Assembly (NCBI GenBank): GCA_025449115.1
Contig: JAHLKC010000314.1
Location: 1-15,361, forward strand
DNA from: Chytridium lagenaria
Taxonomy: Eukaryota; Chytridiomycota; Chytridiomycetes; Chytridiales; Chytridiaceae
DNA: 15,361 nt
Reading direction: 5' to 3'
Shown: in pieces, positions 1 to 9,116 of the stretch
How the letters are laid out: each line of letters opens with the position of its first letter
How positions within the stretch are numbered: the first letter of the stretch is position 1
Translations under genes and position numbers: made by a program
Notes under the pieces: generated by a model
Told to the model about the DNA's origin: nothing
Database searches by the model: none
What the model saw: the letters and a program-made list of their open reading frames with translations, nothing else

Positions 1-366
1 TACACTTTACCCCCCTCCCATTTGGCCTCAATACATCTGACATCCCGCTTGACTTTTCTTTGGATTGTCTTTGACTTTTCGCGTTGGTCTTATTCTTGCC
101 GCTTTATTTGATTGCTTATTTGTCTCGCAATATTTCCGGGATAATTACTGGCTTGAAAACCTAGTGCAACATCAAAATTGATAGAGGTTTTTGCGGTCCA
201 AGACGTACGTTTGCGTCCTATCGTACGTGTGCGTACGACGCTTAGGTTGAGGGTTTGCTGCAGTGTCTCGGACGATCTGTATGGTACCGTTTAACGGCGT
301 AGACTCTCTTAGAATGTACTATAAAGTACGGAATATCGTGGCAGCTTATCGGCGGATTTAGCCATA
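1..366 (+). repeat. Left arm of long inverted repeat
   Basis: This arm matches the reverse complement of 4497-4865 along its whole length. The differences I see by eye are a few substitutions and small indels, several in homopolymers: T5 versus T4 near 190, C6 versus CCCACCC near position 10, and a missing C near 246. The inner boundary is at GCCATA (361-366), beyond which the two sides stop matching convincingly. It carries clustered CGTACG motifs at about 203-238. The arm does not have the TG...CA ends of an LTR. It encodes nothing I recognise, although the copia integrase reading on the minus strand runs into it. Confidence 0.9.
204..238. repeat. CGTACG-rich repeat and palindrome inside the inverted-repeat arm
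   Basis: Two direct copies, CGTACGTTTGCGT (204-216) and CGTACGTGTGCGT (222-234), differ by one base. The second overlaps a perfect 7-bp inverted repeat, TCGTACG-TGTG-CGTACGA (221-238). The same palindrome is kept in the right arm at 4626-4643. Such clustered subterminal motifs could be protein-binding sites, for example for a transposase; that role is inference. Confidence 0.7.
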
Positions 367-1015
367 AGGTGTTGTATTATAGCAGTCGTATGGCGGCGTA
401 CGCATTTAATATTTTCAAGATTACATTCATAGTGGAAGTTTGTTAGAGCAGAAATCACGAAGAGTATTCGTGGGATGTCGCCAGAATCGGTTCGGAGTTC
501 AGCGACGTTGTCTCCTGATTTATTCTTAAATTGACAGATCATTGAAATGGGAGACGATTGCGATTTATCTTTCACAAAGCGGATGTTTATGAATCGGGTA
601 TATTTGTCAACGAAAGAAATCAGTGATGTTCACGTTGTATGCTTTGACACGGTAGAGGTACTGTATCAGCGTGAAGTCGGAAAAGTTTCTGTGGTGCTGG
701 ATACGTCGTCGCGGATATTGGACGCTGGACGGCTTTGTTTTGAGCACAGATTTAACAGTTTTTTAATACTCAATCCAGGTTTCGAGATCGAAGTCCTGGT
801 CAGACGAGGTGAATGGGCTGAGAAGCGTCCATGACGGTTGAAGATGCTCAATGGGCTTCAACCGTTGTATCCATCAGAGCCGGAGCCGTGGAGAATGATG
901 AGATAGTTGATAAATGTCACCACACGGCGGCCAATATTGATACTCCTGCCTTCTCTGTTAAGATATAAGTATACCTCGTTGGCGGAGAAAACGATAAGAT
1001 CCTGGGATCCCTCAA
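367..1015 (-). pseudogene. Truncated Ty1/copia-like integrase fragment
   Basis: Read on the minus strand, this continues the gag-protease region. Near 594-620 it reads FVDKYTRF, followed by FVKDKS. Near 479-530 it reads FKNKSGD and then LRTDSG. In copia integrases these correspond to the F[IV]DDYSR block and the LRSDNGGE block that carries the second catalytic Asp. An upstream stretch at 666-850 is probably the zinc-binding N-terminal part, but I could not place the HHCC residues. Reading frames change at least twice, and a frame change just after TDSG gives an NTLRDFC-like continuation typical of the family. The catalytic Glu, the rest of integrase, reverse transcriptase and RNase H are all missing: homology stops close to the inner edge of the left repeat arm. 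It cannot encode a working integrase. Confidence 0.7.
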
Positions 1016-2646
1016 TCATCCCAAGGGCAGAGCAGAGTAGTTCTGCAAGGTCAGGAACAAAGAGAACGTTTTTTGATGACGCAATTGATGATCACCAAAC
1101 GTGTAGACAATATCCCCATACCGGCGGAGGTACGGTTCTATCATCTGCAAGGTAGGCCTTGCCTTCAACTGTCTGCGGAGATAATAGTGGAGTTGTTCAA
1201 ATAGATTCTCATCTGGTGTCATCCAAGTGGATGCACCTGAGTCATTGAGAACTCCGACTTTGATGTTAAAAAGTCTGATGAGCCTTAAGTTCAGCAACGA
1301 TCTGATCATTTACCTCACTTGGAATGGTCTCAATAGTCTGTTGGTGCCGCACGCAATTGCCTTTGAAGTGCCGTTTGACGATTGCCGTGATATCATCATT
1401 GCTGAGAGGAATCTCAACGTGATTGGCTTTTGTCTTGGCCTTGTTGGCCATCGCTTTGGCTCTAATGTTGTCGTCCACCTCCATCGCGTCAGATCTTGTC
1501 TTTACTTGCTTGGCGTCGGCAATGATCGACTTGAGAACAGGACAGTCCTCAACCTTATGCTCCTTCTTTGCAGATTCCACAATGAGACTTTGACGTTGGC
1601 GTGTTATGCTGCTTCTTCTTGTCACCCGACCCTTGGAGTTCTGTTTAGAACCCTTTTGGGCGCGACACTCGCGATCATCATGAAAGCATTCACCGTGGAT
1701 GGTGCAGTGCTTGATCTCCGCAGCGATGACTTCGGCGTTTTCCTGTTCTTGCTCTCAACTTTTGCTTTACGAGCCCTGGCGTTAAGGACGTGGTTTTCAG
1801 ACAAAGATGCATTGGCTTCAAGTTGCTTCAAAGCTGTTTGCACTTTCGTCTTAAACTGGTCCACACCTTGGTGTAGTAGTTAGCAGGTGCCGGAGCACCC
1901 TCAGCGAGAGCAGGAAGGAAGGATGCCGAGCCACCATCATTGACCTTGACGGCAAGGCCAGTGAATTCAGGGACTGATGGAGTGTTATGAGTGAATTTGG
2001 CGACAAGAAGATCGAGCATTTGCCGTTTGTCGGTGTCGTCGCGTAGATCCGCTCGTGAGCTTCCACTAAGTCAATGACTGACTCCAGGTAAGTGATGATC
2101 TCCTGAAGGGAAGCCGATTCACGAAGTTGGAGTTGGGACCATCGCACGTTCCACTGCTGTCCAGCCTGACCGTCCAGATTTCCAACAGTATAGAGCTGAC
2201 AAAGGGCAGTTACTTGCTCGAAAGCGTTCACCAATCCTTCCACACGTTTTTGACACCTGATTGAAAACACTCATCAAGGATAGCCTTTGCAACCTCGTTG
2301 GACTGCAAAGCCTTCTCCCAACGCCTGAGTTCACAATCAAAGGGTGCACGCTCTTGTTGGTAGCTATTCGACCGAACCGTCCAGTAAGCCATGAGGAGTC
2401 AAAAATCCTCAAGATCAGCGGGATCAGCTGGAACAACAGGTGGATTGCCAGGAGCAGGAATAACGGGAGGAGCAACGGGAGGAGGAATAAAAATACCAGC
2501 ATCGTAAAGATGAGCAACACCATTGGATTCGCGTAAATACGCACTTTCCTCATGTGTTTGTCAAACTCAACAACAGTGGTGCCCTTAACCTTCGGCGGAC
2601 AAAGAATGGAAGAGCCAGTTGAAGACAGGGAAGTGGTAGTAGACAT
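1016..2646 (-). pseudogene. Decayed Ty1/copia-like gag and aspartic protease
   Basis: The minus-strand start is ATG at 2646, opening MSTTTSLSST. A proline-rich stretch follows (about 2410-2510, another frame), then helical gag-like sequence at 1850-2400 containing LQEIITYLESVIDLVEAHER. Two zinc knuckles come next: CTIHGECFHDDREC (C-X2-H-X4-H-X4-C, about 1664-1708), and a CGIC...HKVEDC knuckle (C-X2-C-X4-H-X4-C, about 1542-1581) that needs a frameshift between its halves. The protease active site is LNDSGASTWMTPD near 1215-1250; DSGAS followed by MT is characteristic of copia-type proteases. Further on, LADDRTV and VPDLAELL blocks resemble the region between protease and integrase. At least five frame changes split the reading, so this is a pseudogene. 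Gag would form the particle and the protease would process the polyprotein. The copia assignment rests on DSGAS...MT and on the integrase that follows the protease directly. Confidence 0.75.
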
Positions 2647-2763
2647 GGTGATGTACCGGACTTAAGGTAGTTTTGTGTCAGAGTGGGGAAGCCGTTGTAA
2701 GTGAGGAGAGGAGTATAATAGTAGTGAAAATCTTGAATTGAGCAAGAAGATCACCTGGCCGTG

Positions 2764-2769
2764 TTTATA
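2764..2769 (-). promoter_or_regulatory. TATA box upstream of the copia-like gag
   Basis: TATAAA on the minus strand lies 118 bp before the gag ATG at 2646. A start site about 30 nt downstream would leave a leader of roughly 90 nt that is pyrimidine-rich (CTCCTCTCCTCACTTAC). If a 5' LTR exists it should cover this region, but I could not define TG...CA borders or a convincing primer-binding site. Confidence 0.45.
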
Positions 2770-4496
2770 GGCAACAGTGTGCTGTTTGTGCTTAAACAGG
2801 AAGTCTCGTTGAAAGGGGAATGTGCAAGTTCTTTCCTTCTAAGGTTATTTTATCTCCTTCGTGTTGAAGGGAATATCACCCTTTAAGTGACGAATAATTT
2901 ACGGTCAAAATAATGTTTGTGTAACCAGAAATTTCTGATTTTTGGTAAGTGTTTTAACTATGAATATCATGCAGATAATGTGATTTCCTCACTTACAACA
3001 ACGTACCCTTTCAAAACTACAACCCTTACTTCGGTGGATATCACCAAGGGTGATGGTTATTTTGCAACGATAGTTATTGTAAGTCTGGCCCAAATCATAA
3101 TATGTGATATACTTAAGTAGCAAAGTTGATTAGTGTGTCATTAGAAAACTTACACCAAATGGCGTGAAAATTTTCATCTAACCAAATCAATAAACATTTA
3201 AACATGACAACTTAAGTAAAGCAGTTTATTAAATTGGTTGCGTATGAACAGGATTTAACAAAATGTTCCAGTCTGGTTGGTAAATATTAAAGATTAAAAC
3301 TACTATATATATATTTATCACCTATAAATGCTCTTTCTGGTCTGGCTCCATTATGTTAACGTCATATGCCCGGTGCACATGTCTTCAGCAACATCATTAT
3401 GAAATCAGATTTCAGCCGGTATGGTAGGTAACATTTTGGGACTAATTTCCCAGCTTTTGACTATTCTTTGCCAATGTCATTTTTGAGATTTGCTTAAATT
3501 CCAGAAGTTGGACTTCCATTGCAGGGGCAGTCTTTTGTTTGACTTTATTAGGCACTTTAACTAAGTATAGAAGTAGGACATATTGTTGAAATTATGGACA
3601 TCGGTGTACCCGGATCCTGAACGTTGCTGTACCCATACTTCACCCGCTGAAAAATTATCGGGTAACAGGCCCACACCGTGTATAAAAATTGGCGTGAGAA
3701 AATAATGAAGATTGAAGACCGTTGCCTCAGAGTGTGAAGCAAAAAGTCATCAACATGGCGGTCGGAATTCAGGTTGGCGTATAGAATCCATGTGGTAAGT
3801 AATAGTTTTTGGGAGAGGATTTGAGGATTTGAGGATTCGGATGACTATCTGATGCAGCAAGGCAGGATTATTGGACGGGATGACGTCTGCATGGAAGTGA
3901 TGACGACATCCAAGAAGAACCAAGATAACTTCACAACGGGCAAGTTTATTAACTCCTTAGGCATTCATCACTATACTCATAGAACCCAACTTTACATGTT
4001 GCAGCTACGAGTTCAATGAAACACTGGTGAAACTATAAACATGAATATAGCCAGTTTTCTCTTTCTATTTCTTATTGCTGCTTTTAGAATGAATTACTGG
4101 AGGCTGCAAAACATCTCTGAAAATTGATGGGAACCATTCACCAATCAGAGACTGATAGTACCTTAATTGATTGTTTGCATGCATTATTTTATGCTATTAT
4201 TAACCAACCAAAAAAAAATGTTTTAGGCCTAAAAGTGTCAGGCGAAGCTAAACGGTCGATTCTTCTCAGTAAGTGGTCCTGTAATATTCAGTGCCCTTTG
4301 GATTTTTTTTTGTCTGCTTGCTCATCTTCCTCATGTGACGAACCTGGAGATGTCAGACAGGGGTACGTATTTGAAATCTGATATGCCCCATCCTTTTTCC
4401 TTTTTGAATGCTACATTCGTCATGTTGGGCACTTTTATCTCGAAAATCCCGTGTTTGTCATGAGTTCTGTCATTATATCCATCATACGATGACTCG
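2770..4496. other. AT-rich stretch with no recognisable gene
   Basis: About 1.7 kb between the gag promoter and the right repeat arm. Only short open frames occur (for example 2917-3120 and 4124-4381 on plus, 3557-3742 on minus), and none resembles a known domain. Visible details are a short TA run (3303-3312), a TATAAAAA on the plus strand near 3679, a small GAGGATTT tandem near 3820-3837, and A-rich and T-rich tracts. It could contain the copia 5' LTR or a decayed transposase, but I see no evidence for either. Confidence 0.5.
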
Positions 4497-4865
4497 TATG
4501 GCTAAATCCGCCGATAAGCTGCCACGATATTCCGTACTTTGTAATACATTCTAAGAGAGTCTACGCCGTTAAACGGTACCATACAGATCGTCCGAGACAC
4601 TGCAGCAAACCCTCAAGCCTAAGCGTCGTACGCACACGTACGATAGGACGCAAACGTACGTCTTGGACCGCAAAACCTCTATCAATTTTGATGTTGCACT
4701 AGGTTTTCAAGCCAGTAATTATCCCGGAAATATTGCGAGATGAAAATAAGCAATCAAATAAAGCGGCAAGAATAAGACCAACGCGAAAAGTCAAAGACAA
4801 TCCAAAAGAAAGTCAAGCGGGATGTCAGATGTATTGAGGCCAAATGGGAGGGTGGGTAAAGTGTA
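4497..4865 (-). repeat. Right arm of long inverted repeat
   Basis: Reverse-complement partner of 1-366. The inner edge is TATGGC at 4497 and the outer end is GGTAAAGTGTA at 4865. The CGTACG palindrome recurs at 4626-4643. Immediately outside it, at 4866-4930, the sequence is purine-rich with no gene, and the minus-strand protease remnant starts just beyond. Confidence 0.9.
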
Positions 4866-4930
4866 AAGAATAGCGAGACAAATGAAGGTAAAGAGTGAAT
4901 AGGAAATGGGATATCAAATGAAAGGAAAGG

Positions 4931-5592
4931 CTAACTAATGATCATCTCCCAGGTAAAGAGACCAAGGTTGGGGACGGTTGGCACGAGCTTGTCTAAAACT
5001 GGACGTGCTGTACTGATTGTCCTAGCGCGTGAGTCCACAGTTTCAACATTCAGGATGACGTTCCGGTCTTGTTGGGTGGGGAAACGCTCCATTGATTGCC
5101 TACTTCTGTCCACACCGTTTTGGCACCCAGCTAAGTCTATGAATGGTTGTCCCAACAAGAGTCCAAAAGGGGGTTTAGGGTCGACGGTGTAGTCAATAAT
5201 GAAGGCTTGGATGAAGAAAGTGAGGCCAAATATTTTAACAGGATTCCTGGGGACGAGCCCCACGAGCTTCCTGGTATGGCCAGGAGCTCCCCTCATATTG
5301 ATTGACGCGCCTTCCTCAATCCTCACAGACGCCCCAATTTTCTTGTAGACTGAAAGCCTAACGGTGATGACTTTAGACCCCCATCAATCGTAACTTTGTT
5401 TAGGATAACCATATTCTTCCCCAGCCCAAGCTTGACGTCGTACAGAGAAGGACTAGCTGCAACGACTTTACATCGCGCTTCTTCAGTGACAAGGGTGTCC
5501 GCTTTGCTAACGTCATCCGCGATGTCTGCCAAAAAACTGTCCAAAACGTCATCCGCCAACATTCGGAAGAAGCAGCAATCCACCGACTCCAC
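4931..5592 (-). pseudogene. Decayed retropepsin-like protease, gypsy-type gag-protease element
   Basis: On the minus strand the reading approaches ILNKVTIDGG (about 5377-5405). This is a retropepsin-like active site with Asp-Gly-Gly in place of the more usual Asp-Thr/Ser-Gly. A one-base frame change in the G5 run right after it leads into KVITVRLSVYKKIGASVRIE. Then come INMRGAPGHTRKLVGL and PFGLLLGQPF (about 5141-5170), matching the strand after the active site and the hydrophobic-LLG motif near the C-terminus of retropepsins. Related proteases lie between gag and reverse transcriptase in many fungal gypsy-like elements. No reverse transcriptase follows: the reading ends at about 4931, 65 bp from the right inverted-repeat arm. 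It is broken and presumably inactive. Confidence 0.65.
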
Positions 5593-8340
5593 GGACTAGT
5601 GCTGACGGCTGATTGAGCCGTTAAGAGCTTGTCAGTGTCCACCTCGTCTAGGAATGTGCTTAACAAGGTGTCAAAGAAGTCGTTTGAACGATCCGGCCTT
5701 GAACCTATTGCCTCTGCCAACCCCACGCCGACATCCATCTCGTCACCAATGCCTTCTAACCCCGAAAGTGGGAATTGTTTAGCCTTAATGCAATCCATGA
5801 CCATTCAAACAGCGCGCGGTGAAAGCCCAAGAAACTGCCCCCATGTCAGTGAGGAAGCAGCCAGTTATTTAAAAAGCCTGTCAGTAACGTGGAGAAGCTC
5901 CTCATTGGTCAGGTGGATACCCTGGAGGATCGTGTAATCGGGGTTTGGGGATAGTTGGGGAACGTGCGGGGTTTTTGATGCCGATACTGCTGCTTGTTTA
6001 CCCTTTTGTCCTGTTACCCCACCATCAAGGCTATTTGCTGCAGTTTTCAACCGCCAATCCCTCCTTCCTTTCCTTTTTCTTCTTCTTTTTCTTCTGACAC
6101 CCTACTTCTTTACCTTCCACCCCCAACTCCCTCCTCTTTTCAGGACTCTCCGCATCCCTCTTCCCTCCGTCACAACCTTTTTGGCAAGGTCAACCATTTC
6201 TGTTCTCCTTTTATCCTTCTCAACCTCTCCCAACGTTTTGTCATCCTTCCCCTCCGTACCCGACAAAGAGACTCCTGTAGCCTTTATTGCTTCTGCTCCT
6301 GACTCTAAAGGTGATGAACCTGTTGATAACCGTGTAGAAGACAACGGAGGAAGGATTGCGGAATTGGCCACCTTTGTAAGCTTGGCTGCATCCTCAATTC
6401 TGCAAGGATAGACAACTGCCATGCCGGGTTTGGGTGGCCAGTTGATAGCAACTCAAGGAATCTGCTCTCCTTCGTCCTTCAAATCCCGTGCTCTCTTACG
6501 ACACCATCAACCGTATCATTTACTTTGGCCCTCAAAACTTCCTCAACCATCATAGCAACTGGGGTACCATCGGTGACCAAACCAAAAGGGAGCGACGAGA
6601 CGACCCTGATGGCCTTTTCTGGCGTGACGTCTGAAGTAGGAGGTACTGACAGTGGTTGAAGCAGTGGGGTCTCTGCAGGAGTTGTTTTTGTCTCAACAAC
6701 AGTCGCTGATGGCTCCCTCCTCGCTCCGGAAGATGTCACACTACCTTACACCACACCCACTTCCCCAGACACAAAGTCTAACAACCCATTGACTGCCTCT
6801 AATACTTGCTCCTGCACTCCTCTTCCGCCTGGTTTGTGTCACAACCGTAACCTCGGCATCCACTGCACTAAGGCCCCTTGCCCCTACTAGAAGGTATGCA
6901 GCAGCTGCAAGGTTGCTGGACACGCGACTAGAACTGCACGCAGGCTTAGGGCCCCTTTTGTGCGGACCGTCCGGCTAGCTCTTCCTTCTTTCCGACTCCT
7001 TGACAGTGCGGCTCTCTCCACCAGCACCCGCCTATGCCCAACCCCTGCTGGACCCGCATCAGCCACTACCCTGGCACGTTCCGCGCCTCTACCTTTGTTG
7101 GCCACTGTTGCCGCCGTGTCCTTATCCCGAGAGCTACCTGTGGACCCCCTCGTGGAAACGCCTTTTTGGGTCCCCCCCCCTTGCTTAGGTGGTTTGATTG
7201 CGCTCTGGATGTAGATCTTGAGACCCTCAAATTGTTAAGCAAGATCATCAACCCGTGGATCCACTGCCACTTGCTGGGTCTTGGGTGTAGCGTGAAAGGT
7301 TCCTGCTAAGGGATGAATGGGGTGCGACCAAAGCTGACCGCCTGACCAAAGGCCTTAACAACAGCATGGTCCTCTTTGAGGATTGCGTTGGGACCTTTAT
7401 CTGTGTCAGCTTGAAAACCAATCACCTGCCTAACCTCCCTCAGATACTCTCAAAGCGCCAAGCTGATCTTCTTAAGGGTGAGAGGCTATGCCTTATCTGC
7501 AGCGATGTCAGCTAAAGCACCAAAAAACAACGCCTTCACAGTCCCTCCAGAAGACGTAGGATGTTTTCAAATTCCCCTTGAACAGCACGCAACTGGTCCT
7601 TGATCCCATTGATGACGGCTAAGGAGTGCCTTTCACAGTGGATTGCCTCTGTGATTACACTCCTCATTGTTTCATCCATTGTTGAGAGTATCCAGATCAC
7701 CAATTTGCCGTTGGTTGTCTTTACAATCATCTGGCTGTGTAATGATTCAAAAACTAGTAACCAAACCATCCCAGCACGGGTTGGAGATTGGTGCTTCCTG
7801 AATTGCCTGCAAAGGTCGTAAAACAAACACGTCAACGCTGTGGTATTGGTGTGCTCCCAAGTTTTCTGGATAGAGTCACAAATACTTTTGAACGTAGGTT
7901 GACAATTTGCCGCTGTTTCCGTCCCTCCAATCAGTCACTATCAATTCCGCGTGTTTGGCCTCGGGGAAGCAGTTCTCTACGATGAACTAATCCTTGAACT
8001 TTAAACATATCCAGAGTTGAAACTCATCCATGAGCAACTATCCTGACAAAGACCTGTTCAAGGGCCTCAAACTGTTGACAAATAACGTTGAGGAATGTGA
8101 TACCTTACCCTAAAGTTACAAGGTATCCTGATTGTTCCTTGCAGCCGTTGGCTTCAAAGTAACGCAACGAGGAAAAAGCAGATCCACTTACCCAAAATGC
8201 AACCTCCCAGTCCCTAGGTCATTCCAGCCGTGAAGATGCATCCAGAGTTAGTCCTACTGCTCCCACATCCTGTACCCATCGGGACATTGCTCTCCTTTGT
8301 TGAAGGCGGAATGACAGAAGGACTCTTTCTAAACATAGAG
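5593..8340 (-). pseudogene. Decayed gag region of the gypsy-type element
   Basis: Minus-strand coding remnants run without a clear gap from about 8340 down to the protease. The best blocks are a helical segment at 7536-7835 (ends NGIKDQLRAVQGEFENIL), continued in another frame as VKALFFGALADIAADKA (about 7490-7540); DDLA and QFEGLKIYIQSAIKPPKQ (about 7180-7240); a basic Ser/Arg/Ala-rich linker (6740-7105); a Thr/Pro/Val-rich linker (6100-6740); and LTNEELLHVTDRLFK (5865-5910) followed by LTWGQFLGLSP (about 5820-5852). The last block resembles the short helical segment that precedes the protease in fungal gag-protease proteins. Several TAG/TGA stops and frame changes interrupt it. No zinc knuckle was found. 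The right boundary is approximate, and the plus-strand open frames here look like shadows. Confidence 0.5.
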
Positions 8341-8588
8341 TTGAATTAGATGACCAATGAGTGGTACCGTGCAATCCGTACATATGCTGAAATTATACAA
8401 TGTCAACGTAGAGATTTGCAGCAGTATAGGCAGTTAAATATCTCTAAAGTATATTACAACCACTCTCATTAATCTTTCTAAATACGTAACTGGCTGCAAA
8501 TGGCACTGAAATGAAGTAAGCAAGGGTAATAAAATAAAAACCAACATGCTCTTTAGGTTGGAACAATTAAAAATTTTAGAAATTTTTT
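8341..8588. other. AT-rich spacer beyond the tRNA array
   Basis: About 250 bp separate the gag remnant from the last tRNA's terminator. The sequence is AT-rich, with an A/T-only stretch near 8568-8595. I see no gene, repeat or motif that I can support. Confidence 0.5.
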
Positions 8589-8595
8589 AAAAAAA
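8589..8595 (-). terminator. RNA polymerase III terminator (T7) after tRNA-Gly
   Basis: Seven T's on the minus strand follow directly after the tRNA-Gly discriminator base. It is the only run of four or more T's found downstream of Ala through to here, so it may end transcription of six tRNAs. Confidence 0.8.
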
Positions 8596-8667
8596 TGCAT
8601 TGGCCGGGAATCGAACCCGGGGCTAACCGATGGCAACGGTTAATTTTACCACTAAACCACCAATGCT
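8596..8667 (-). tRNA. tRNA-Gly (GCC)
   Basis: A complete cloverleaf on the minus strand. The acceptor GCATTGG pairs with CCAATGC, followed by discriminator A. The anticodon stem AACCG/CGGTT encloses loop TTGCCAT, anticodon GCC. The T arm carries GGTTCGATTCC, a consensus B box. No CCA is encoded and there is no intron. It is the last gene of the cluster and is followed directly by T7. Confidence 0.97.
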
Positions 8668-8680
8668 GAAATGGTACATT

Positions 8681-8751
8681 GAAGCTGACCGGATTTGAAC
8701 CGACAACCTTGTGGACTGGAATCACATGCGCTACCATTACGCCACAGCTCC
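8681..8751 (-). tRNA. tRNA-Trp (CCA)
   Basis: The acceptor GGAGCTG pairs with CAGCTTC (one G-U pair), discriminator A. The anticodon loop TTCCAGT gives anticodon CCA. The anticodon stem TGTGA/CCACA has an A-C mismatch at the loop-closing position 31-39, where related eukaryotic tRNA-Trp normally have A-U. The T loop is TTCAAAT. The gap to tRNA-Gly is 13 nt with no T4 run. Confidence 0.92.
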
Positions 8752-8760
8752 AATCAAACG

Positions 8761-8840
8761 CGACAACGGCAGGACTTGAACCTACGCTCCGAAGGAATTT
8801 GATTTCTAGTCAAACGCCTTAACCGCTCGGCCACGTTGTC
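8761..8840 (-). tRNA. tRNA-Ser (AGA)
   Basis: An 80-nt type II tRNA with a long variable arm around TTCCTTCGGAGC. The acceptor GACAACG pairs perfectly with CGTTGTC, discriminator G as expected for Ser. The anticodon stem TTTGA/TCAAA encloses loop CTAGAAA, anticodon AGA, with A34 expected to become inosine. The B box GGTTCAAGTCC is present. The gap to tRNA-Trp is only 9 nt (CGTTTGATT), with no terminator. Confidence 0.97.
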
Positions 8841-8857
8841 ATTATAAGTAAAGAAAT

Positions 8858-8930
8858 CGAGCCTGCCAGGGGTCGAACCTGGAATCTCTTGATTCGTAGT
8901 CAAGCGCGGTAACCATTTTGCCACAGGCCC
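8858..8930 (-). tRNA. tRNA-Arg (ACG)
   Basis: The acceptor GGGCCTG pairs with CAGGCTC (one G-U pair), discriminator G. The anticodon stem CTTGA/TCAAG encloses loop CTACGAA, anticodon ACG. The T arm CCAGG/CCTGG carries B box GGTTCGACCCC. The gap to tRNA-Ser is 17 nt with two TTT runs but no T4. Confidence 0.97.
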
Positions 8931-8950
8931 TCACCAGAAGAGGTAGAAAC

Positions 8951-9024
8951 TGCCTTTAACCAGAGTTGAACTGGTGACCTCCTGCTTACTAGGCAGACGC
9001 TCTAACCAACTGAGCTATAAAGGC
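8951..9024 (-). tRNA. tRNA-Thr (AGT)
   Basis: A 74-nt cloverleaf. The acceptor GCCTTTA pairs with TAAAGGC, discriminator A. The anticodon stem TCTGC/GCAGG (one mismatch) encloses loop CTAGTAA, anticodon AGT. The T arm is ACCAG/CTGGT. Its B box, AGTTCAACTCT, departs from consensus at both ends, which might weaken its own TFIIIC binding. The gap to tRNA-Arg is 20 nt with no T4. Confidence 0.96.
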
Positions 9025-9033
9025 CCATTAGAG

Positions 9034-9106
9034 TGGAGAATCGGGGTATCGATCCCCGTGCCTCTCGCATGCTAAGCGAGCGCTCTACCATTTGAGCTAA
9101 TTCCCC
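9034..9106 (-). tRNA. tRNA-Ala (AGC)
   Basis: The acceptor GGGGAAT pairs with ATTCTCC (one G-U pair), discriminator A. The third acceptor pair is the G-U that marks alanine tRNAs in general. The anticodon stem CTCGC/GCGAG encloses loop TTAGCAT, anticodon AGC. The T loop reads GGATCGATACC. The gap to tRNA-Thr is 9 nt (CTCTAATGG). It is the first of six genes with no terminator between them. Confidence 0.97.
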
Positions 9107-9107
9107 G

Positions 9108-9112
9108 AAAAA
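9108..9112 (-). terminator. RNA polymerase III terminator (T5) after tRNA-Asp
   Basis: TTTTT on the minus strand begins 5 nt past the tRNA-Asp discriminator and sits within the 10-nt gap before tRNA-Ala. It should separate Asp from the six downstream tRNAs. Confidence 0.75.
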
Positions 9113-9116
9113 TATC

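Larger units (their letters stand above)
1..4865. mobile_element. Composite element bounded by ~366-bp inverted repeats with a copia-like fragment inside
   Basis: Two long inverted repeats enclose about 4.1 kb. Both outer ends read TACACTTTACCC inward. The interior holds a minus-strand copia-type gag-protease-integrase fragment, its probable promoter, and an AT-rich stretch without recognisable genes. No transposase was found. Long inverted repeats of this size are known from some DNA transposons such as MULEs, and those can carry captured gene pieces, but that assignment is inference. The left end coincides with the first base of the window, so its flanking duplication cannot be examined and the repeat could continue further left. 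An alternative is a local inverted duplication next to a truncated copia element. Confidence 0.55.

Noticed and set aside
1..366. The inverted arms as LTRs of the copia element
   Set aside because: They are in opposite orientation, lack TG...CA ends and show no primer-binding site or polypurine tract next to them.
1227..1883. A 218-aa open frame on the plus strand
   Set aside because: It lies opposite the copia-like gag, whose zinc knuckles and protease motif are on the minus strand. Its Leu/Val/Phe-rich composition is what the antisense of such a gene gives.
2917..3120. A 67-aa open frame as a small gene
   Set aside because: The sequence is AT-rich, has no recognisable domain and no supported promoter or splice context. 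It is within the length expected by chance.
3303..3312. TA dinucleotide tract as a microsatellite
   Set aside because: Too short, about five units, to be of note.
4124..4381. An 85-aa open frame as a gene or exon
   Set aside because: No family resemblance. It contains low-complexity A and T runs, and neighbouring splice-like GT/AG dinucleotides do not build a longer coding path.
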